Assembly (NCBI GenBank): GCA_041748175.1
Contig: JBGTDU010000116.1
Coordinates: 1 to 15,590, forward strand
Direction: 5' to 3'
Origin: JAHEJB01 sp041748175
Lineage (GTDB): Bacteria > Bacteroidota > Rhodothermia > Rhodothermales > Rubricoccaceae
DNA length: 15,590 nucleotides
This document shows, in pieces, positions 14,583 to 15,590 of this stretch (positions within the stretch are counted from its first letter, which is position 1; each line of letters begins with the position of its first letter). A model generated the notes under the pieces. That model searched no databases, was not told the origin of the DNA, and saw only the letters and a list, made by a program, of their open reading frames with translations. A program made the position numbers and the translations under genes.

Positions 14583-15410
14583 TTATGCGTGCTCGCGGTG
14601 GAGCGAGGGATCAACAAGTGCAGCCATGGCGCCTTCCCGCAGTCGGCCTCCCAGGTGCTTGTTAACAGCCGCCGCCGTGGCTGCGGGATTTGAAAGGGCC
14701 TCGCCATGCTCAACCTCCAGCAGCGAGGCGCCCGTACTTCGGCACCAGGCCTTTGCCTCGGCAAGCTGCCGCTGATACGCGCGCTTAAGCACCTCTTTGT
14801 CTGCTGATGAACGCCCATCCCGCTCCAGCATTGTCGATTGGGATTGGAGAATCTCGTCGGTGTCGCGCTCCATGAACACAACCTGGTAGGTCGGTCCATG
14901 AGGTAGGTACCGCAAGAGGGGAGCCACGACCTTCACAACGAGGCCGTCGGCGTCCCGGAGCCAGGACGCGTCCTTTGCGACGCTTTTCACCTTTGCATGT
15001 TCGTAGTAGCCACGTGGGTTGCTCTCATCGGCCTCTCGCGCACCATCTGTGAAGGCTTCCATGCCTCCAGCGGAAAGCATCTGCATCATCATCGATGTAC
15101 CCGATCTAGGAAGCCCAGAGACAACCGTAATCGTCAGCTTCTCCAGAATCGCGGCTGGTGGAATGACTCGGGCTGATGCGGCCTCGACTTTCATGGCCCC
15201 GCCGTCTTCCTCCTTCGCCGACTCGGCTTTCTTGGCCTCAATCCGCTTGTTCATCTCCTCCGCTTCCCGGCGCCGCTCCTCAACCCAATCCCTTCCGCGA
15301 ACAGCGCGCCATGCCACAAGACCGCGGTAGCCGAGCGCAAGCAGGCCGAGGGATCCTTCTTTGGGGATCTCGTATGGAGTGTCGGGTGCTTTGGCTTTCA
15401 TCTTACCCAT
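14583..15410 (-). CDS. Sulfotransferase family protein with N-terminal extension
   Basis: A 275-residue P-loop protein. From about residue 90 it matches the PAPS-dependent sulfotransferase fold: VSGLPRSGTSMMM (97-109) is the 5'-phosphosulfate-binding loop, DESNPRGYYE (128-137) is the conserved segment after strand two, and MERDTDEILQSQ (180-191) supplies the R182 and S190 expected to bind the 3'-phosphate. The first 90 residues are different: a short hydrophobic motif PKEGSLGLLALGYRGLVAWR (16-35) and then a charged, Glu/Lys/Arg-rich helix (40-70), probably a separate small helical module. Start ATG 15410 is used; ATG 15401 is possible. It would transfer sulfate to an unknown acceptor. The right-hand insertion sequence ends about 15 bases upstream of this start, leaving no room for a native promoter. 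Confidence 0.82.
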   Translation of the reverse strand: MGKMKAKAPDTPYEIPKEGSLGLLALGYRGLVAWRAVRGRDWVEERRREAEEMNKRIEAKKAESAKEEDGGAMKVEAASARVIPPAAILEKLTITVVSGLPRSGTSMMMQMLSAGGMEAFTDGAREADESNPRGYYEHAKVKSVAKDASWLRDADGLVVKVVAPLLRYLPHGPTYQVVFMERDTDEILQSQSTMLERDGRSSADKEVLKRAYQRQLAEAKAWCRSTGASLLEVEHGEALSNPAATAAAVNKHLGGRLREGAMAALVDPSLHREHA

Positions 15411-15425
15411 CTGGAATACGCTAGC

Positions 15426-15590
15426 AGGCTGTTGAACTACTGGATTTCAAGGGGGCTGACCAAAAAGTCCGCGCCTGGGTGGGCGTTTTGTGCATGTAAA
15501 GGGGTTGGTTTGGTTAAATTTAGCCATGCAAACTCTTGGATCCTCGGGCAAGGTCACCTTCAAGGAGTACCAGCCCCATCAGCCGACTTT
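15426..15590 (+). mobile_element. Left end of an IS1182-like insertion sequence, partial
   Basis: The window's last 165 bases look like the start of an insertion sequence: a terminal stretch with AGGCTGTTGAAC (15426-15437) and a similar GGGCTGACC plus AAAAAGTCC (15453-15470), as commonly found at IS ends, then a leader and the start of a transposase. The exact boundary is uncertain (15426 or about 15452). CTAG at 15421-15424 could be target DNA. The right end is outside the window. Confidence 0.6.
15526..15590 (+). CDS. Transposase N-terminus, IS1182 family, partial
   Basis: An ATG at 15526 opens a frame of 21 full codons to the window edge. The segment KVTFKEYQPHQPT (residues 9-21) resembles the N-terminus of IS1182-family DDE transposases, which typically read '(V)FKxYxxxQ' followed by a 'LLPPSLDELIP' stretch that would lie just beyond the edge. 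The catalytic part is outside the window, so intactness cannot be judged. The call rests on a short motif and on the IS-like leader. Confidence 0.6.
   Translation, partial: MQTLGSSGKVTFKEYQPHQPT

Overview
The window looks like a chromosomal segment of a high-GC member of the Rhodothermales or a close relative (Rhodothermota/Bacteroidota side). Three things point there. A secreted protein carries a type IX secretion C-terminal sorting domain. None of the gene starts has a clear Shine-Dalgarno sequence. The membrane arm of respiratory complex I is laid out nuoJ-K-L-M-nhaD-pcd-nuoN, the arrangement I recall being reported for the nqoB operon of Rhodothermus marinus.

Layout. Bases 1-502 (minus strand) hold the N-terminal part of a PlsC-like lysophospholipid acyltransferase that runs off the left edge. 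A divergent gene at 736-2397 encodes a Ppx/GppA phosphatase fused to an HD-type domain. From 2568 to 10787 the plus strand carries five complex I membrane subunits (NuoJ, K, L, M, N), with a NhaD-like Na+/H+ antiporter and a pterin-4a-carbinolamine dehydratase between nuoM and nuoN. Subunits A-I are not here, so complex I genes must be split in this genome. A hypothetical PH-like protein (10855-11406) follows and ends at a strong bidirectional terminator (11405-11442).

The other side of the terminator is transcribed convergently: a type IX-secreted protein (11517-12437), then, further upstream on the minus strand, an AlkP-superfamily phosphodiesterase with TPR repeats (12514-14568) and a PAPS-type sulfotransferase (14583-15410) 14 bases apart. 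The right edge holds the end and first 21 codons of an IS1182-like insertion sequence, lying about 15 bases from the sulfotransferase start.

How it works together. NuoJ-N make the proton-pumping arm of NADH:menaquinone oxidoreductase; the embedded antiporter could couple it to Na+ balance. The dehydratase has no obvious role in complex I. A second layer is a set of short intergenic repeats in the nuo operon: heptamer tandems that contain the start codon of nuoK and precede nuoL, a double-hairpin palindrome that contains the stop codon of nuoL, and a CACGTG-rich palindrome cluster that contains the start of the gene after nuoN. Such repeat elements touching gene ends inside one essential operon are the least explained feature of the window. 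No RNA genes or CRISPR arrays were seen, and no gene-free stretch exceeds about 235 bases.
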